Source: JAKJEP01 sp964580995 | Lineage (GTDB): Bacteria > Planctomycetota > Phycisphaerae > Sedimentisphaerales > SM23-30 | Length of the DNA stretch: 17,049 bases | Assembly: GCA_964580995.1 (NCBI GenBank) | Contig: CAZOMV010000116.1 | Coordinates: forward strand, 1-17,049 | Reading direction: 5' to 3' | Shown here: positions 14,990-17,049 of the stretch, one piece after another | How positions within the stretch are numbered: position 1 is the stretch's first letter | Layout of the letters: every line of letters begins with the position of its first letter | The notes under the pieces: model-generated | The model's database searches: none | Told to the model about the DNA's origin: nothing | What the model saw: only the letters and a program-made list of their open reading frames with translations | Program-made: the position numbers and the translations under genes

Positions 14990-15781
14990 ATGGCGGAAGA
15001 TATGAAAACCGGCAAAAAAATTATTGCGATTGAGACCTCTTCGGTGCTGGGCAGCGTGGCTCTGGGGCTGGATGATAAGTTATTGTTGGAAAAAGAGTTC
15101 ACGGCCGGTTTACGAAACGCCAATGAACTGCTGCCAAGTATGGCTGAGTTGTGCCGGCAGGCCGGTTGGCAGCCGGGGGATATTGATGAATTGTACATTT
15201 CGGCTGGACCGGGCAGCTTTACCGGAACCCGAATAGCTGTAACTGTGGCGAAATTAATGGCTTTTGGGCTGGGAACCCGGATTGTGGCTGTTCCCAGTAC
15301 TGATGCGCTGGTTTTGAATGCGGATCAATTTACTAGTTGCGAAAATAATTTTTTGGGGCTGGTGGCGGTGGTGATTGAGGCGAAACGGGGGATGATATAT
15401 GCGGCGGTGTATCAGAAATACGAGGTGGGGCAGGCAGCCGTGGATAATGTAAATACAGCTAAAATAGTTAGTTATGTGCCTGGTTACGCGGTTTTGATGG
15501 AGCCGTGCGTGAGCACGGCGGGGAAATTGCTGGCTGAGACGGGCAGGCCGCTGGTGTTGTTGGGAGATGGGTTGAGGGGCCAGAAGAAGGAGTTGACGGG
15601 GGAGGGGGTGGTGTGTTTGGAGGAAAAAAGCTGGCAACCGCGGGCGGGGAATGTATTCCGGTGCGGGCGGCTGAGGAGTAAGGCGGGATTGTATAGCGAT
15701 CCGAACTTATTGCTGCCGATATACTTGCGCCGGCCGGAAGCGATCGAAAGGTGGGAGAAGCTGCATGGCGGGGAAGGATAA
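14990..15781 (+). CDS. tsaB: tRNA threonylcarbamoyladenosine biosynthesis protein TsaB
   Basis: The 263-residue protein has the ASKHA-like N-terminus of the YeaZ/TsaB family: IAIETSS (12-18), the signature ISAGPGSFTGTRIAV (70-84), and KRGMIYAAVY at the equivalent of the TsaD-contact region. TsaB is a non-catalytic partner of TsaD; with TsaE it helps transfer the threonylcarbamoyl group made by TsaC onto A37 of ANN-decoding tRNAs. It acts in the cytoplasm and is normally essential. No tsaD, tsaE or rimI gene adjoins it here. GGGGGAG at 14973-14979 supports ATG 14990; ATG 15002 (Met5) is an alternative that overlaps a short upstream frame. It is slightly longer than typical TsaB. Codons become G-rich toward the 3' end, where repeat DNA begins. 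Confidence 0.93.
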   Translation: MAEDMKTGKKIIAIETSSVLGSVALGLDDKLLLEKEFTAGLRNANELLPSMAELCRQAGWQPGDIDELYISAGPGSFTGTRIAVTVAKLMAFGLGTRIVAVPSTDALVLNADQFTSCENNFLGLVAVVIEAKRGMIYAAVYQKYEVGQAAVDNVNTAKIVSYVPGYAVLMEPCVSTAGKLLAETGRPLVLLGDGLRGQKKELTGEGVVCLEEKSWQPRAGNVFRCGRLRSKAGLYSDPNLLLPIYLRRPEAIERWEKLHGGEG

Positions 15782-15799
15782 CGGCTGTAAGGCAGGCAA

Positions 15800-15827
15800 G
15801 GGCCACCAGGCCCATTCTCGCGCCGCG
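15800..15827 (-). repeat. Structured repeat copy R4 (short, lacks upstream element)
   Basis: On the minus strand: CGCGGCG (15821-15827), CGAGAAT, then hairpin GGGCC, loop TGGT, GGCCC (15800-15813). It is joined directly to the hairpin of R5 instead of having its own upstream element. It closely matches R3 through the final TTG. Confidence 0.75.
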
Positions 15828-15893
15828 AGGGCGAGAAGCCCTGTTTACCGACGCGGGGATAAATGGATATTTGACGCTTCTGATAGGCGCTTC
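15828..15893 (-). repeat. Structured repeat copy R5
   Basis: On the minus strand: the upstream element occupies 15873-15893 and contains two GAAGCG words. A 17-nt spacer and CGCGTCG (15849-15855) follow, then GTAAAC, then hairpin AGGGC, loop TTCTC, GCCCT (15828-15842). Confidence 0.75.
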
Positions 15894-15960
15894 GTTGTGA
15901 CATAAAACGGAAGGACCGGACAATAATCATTGCGACGCTCACGCTGTTCACGCCGTTGTT

Positions 15961-16014
15961 ATGTAAGTGCTTATTTTTGATTTTGGGAAAATGATGTAAG
16001 TGTTTATTTTGCGT
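15961..16014 (-). repeat. Two-unit direct repeat at the edge of the right A-tract module
   Basis: ATGTAAGTGCTTATTTT (15961-15977) and ATGTAAGTGTTTATTTT (15994-16010) start 33 bp apart. The left module has a single equivalent, at 7716-7736 in reverse. Confidence 0.6.
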
Positions 16015-16239
16015 GGGAGAGAGATAGCGTGATGGCGTGATATATAGTCCGATAACTGCATTAATATAGGATGATTGGGTAAGATTTAAGGGCATATTTG
16101 GTAAAGTTTAACGGTTAGGTTGAGTTGGTAAATGTTGAAGAAAGTATAGCAAAACACGAAGAAAGTGATATAAAACATGAGTAAAACATATATAAAAGTA
16201 TAGCAAAACATAGGTAAAAGTGAATGGTATTGGCACGTG
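15994..16239 (-). repeat. Phased A-tract module (bent-DNA candidate), right copy
   Basis: Inverted relative to 7492-7736 and almost the same length. On the plus strand, nine A-tracts of 3-4 A begin at 16130, 16141, 16151, 16162, 16172, 16183, 16194, 16205 and 16216, every 10-11 bp. CACGTG lies at 16234-16239. The conserved blocks occur in the same order as in the left copy when read on the minus strand. Confidence 0.8.
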
Positions 16240-16242
16240 GCA

Positions 16243-16310
16243 TTTTATAAATTCTAAATTCTAATATCTAAATTCTAAATAATGTCAAAATTCAGAAATG
16301 GAAATTTCAA
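16243..16310. repeat. TCTAAATTC-type A/T-rich repeat module
   Basis: TTCTAAATTCTAATATCTAA and nearby variants are followed by AAAATTC and AAATTTC words. It has the form of a dispersed A/T repeat that I recall from many environmental genomes. It is non-coding. Confidence 0.5.
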
Positions 16311-16462
16311 AATAAAGATTTCGGACGGGTCGGGGGGGAGGGGGGGAGGAAATGACGAGTTATGAATTATGAATTACAAGAGGATGTTTAACCACGAAGC
16401 TGGGGAAGCCAAGTCGGTAGGGAAAAGAAGAAAAGCCATCCGCAGATAAACGCAGATGAACG

Positions 16463-16526
16463 GGGCTGAGAAGCCCGTTTACCGCCGCGGGGGGTTGCCC
16501 CAATCGACGCTTCCGATGGTCGCTTC
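16463..16526 (-). repeat. Structured repeat copy R6
   Basis: On the minus strand: the upstream element at 16506-16526 contains two GAAGCG words. A 16-nt spacer and CGCGGCG (16483-16489) follow, then GTAAAC, then hairpin GGGCT, loop TCTC, AGCCC (16463-16476). Confidence 0.75.
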
Positions 16527-16590
16527 GGGAGGGGGAACGGGTGGGTTGGCTGGGTATGAAGAAAATAGAAGGGGAATTTTAAATTTTGGT

Positions 16591-16711
16591 TGGCTGGGGG
16601 TGGGGGAGGGGAGGAAATTACAAATTACGAATTACGAATTAGGAGAGAGTTATCGGGTATTGGTTATCGGGGAAGAAAAAAGGCTGGGGAGAGAATAGCC
16701 GTTGACAGGGG
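16591..16711 (+). repeat. Dispersed module B, right copy
   Basis: Plus-strand counterpart of 7035-7145. GGCTGGGGG, a G-rich run, GGAAATTAC and AATTACGAATTACGAATTA (16623-16641) are followed by GGGAGAGAATAGCCGTTGAC near 16687-16706. Confidence 0.6.
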
Positions 16712-17049
16712 TTGGGGGATAAAGGAGAATGAGGGGGTGGGAAATCTGGAAGGTTTGCAGGTTTGGATGGCGATGTGGTCTGTTATGGGATAAAGTTGCG
16801 TTTCAGGCGGATTTATATAGATCGGGCAGGCATATGGAAAATTGGGTTTTCAGGAAATGGCGGGGCCGGCTGGGGGATGCCGGTGGAAAAGAGGTTTTAC
16901 CACGAAGGCGCAGAGAGAAAATAATTATTTTTTACCACAGAGAACTTGGCGCGGTCTTTGGCCGCAACCAAAGGTTACTATCGGAATGAGTGTAAGATGT
17001 ACTTGTCACTACTTAATCTGACAGGCACATTAGCCTACGCTGGCTAAAG

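Larger units (their letters stand above)
15782..17049. other. Long gene-free, repeat-dense region
   Basis: Nearly 1.3 kb with no credible gene on either strand. It holds R4, R5, the right phased A-tract module, a TCTAAATTC-type A/T module, R6, module B and scattered motifs such as CAGATAAACGCAGATGAAC (16443-16461), and ACCACGAAG and ACCACAGAGAA near 16900-16945. From general knowledge, these last phrases recur in intergenic DNA of many environmental bacteria. The plus strand is strongly G-rich from about 16320 to 16900. From about 16945 to the end I see no repeat or coding signal. Confidence 0.65.

Noticed and set aside
15484..16095. 203-codon minus-strand frame over the tsaB 3' end and repeats
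   Set aside because: It overlaps tsaB and is built from R4, R5 and A-tract repeat DNA, with no start signal.
16130..16220. CRISPR-like array of short regular repeats
   Set aside because: The period is about 11 bp with no distinct repeats and spacers and no cas gene; phased A-tracts explain it better.
16456..16989. Several 60-90 codon plus-strand frames in the last kilobase
   Set aside because: They translate module B and G-rich DNA (EITNYEL, runs of Gly) and have no conserved domain.

Overview
The window looks like a piece of a planctomycete-type chromosome, probably Phycisphaerae or a related metagenomic lineage. This is inferred from a secreted GxGYxYP-family protein, a very large secreted GH2 enzyme with an inserted jelly-roll-like domain, a 1.2-kb-residue secretin with long helical and low-complexity regions, and intergenic DNA full of small repeats. 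No rRNA or tRNA gene, CRISPR array, transposase or phage gene was found.

Layout. (1) 1-2723, plus strand: the 3' end of an unidentified gene, a zinc-ribbon NUDIX hydrolase and a secreted GxGYxYP protein, closely spaced and ending at a clear intrinsic terminator. (2) 2724-3160: gene-free, with two copies (R1, R2) of a structured repeat. (3) 3161-6769: a secreted GH2 glycoside hydrolase whose base composition differs sharply from the upstream gene. (4) 6770-7754: about 1 kb of repeat modules and one doubtful ORF. (5) 7755-10177, minus strand: a glycan-type cassette of methyltransferase, GT4-like glycosyltransferase and DUF6165 protein. (6) 10482-10889: a lone FliN-type SpoA-domain protein, convergent with (7) 11056-14697, a giant secretin starting at TTG. 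(8) 14990-15781: tsaB, divergent from the secretin. (9) 15782-17049: over 1.2 kb of repeat modules without a credible gene.

The most interesting material is intergenic. A repeat of about 65 bp occurs in six recognisable copies. Five have an upstream element ending GAGCGTC or a variant, then 16-17 nt, then CGCGGCG or CGCGTCG, then a short A/T-rich segment, then a 5-6 bp hairpin with a usually TCTC-type loop. The stem sequences differ between copies but still pair, which is compensatory covariation. A second module of about 245 bp is present as an inverted pair (7492-7736 and 15994-16239). Each copy carries nine A/T tracts spaced 10-12 bp apart, the classic arrangement for intrinsically bent DNA. 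Copies of further modules (AATTACGAATTACG type) also face each other across the 8-kb block holding the glycan cassette, fliN-like gene, secretin and tsaB. No mobility gene accounts for these elements here.

How the genes work together: the first two secreted proteins suggest polysaccharide degradation, the minus-strand cassette suggests synthesis or decoration of a surface glycan, and the secretin is an outer-membrane export channel. TsaB is a housekeeping tRNA-modification factor. A link between the SpoA protein and the secretin is possible but rests only on proximity.
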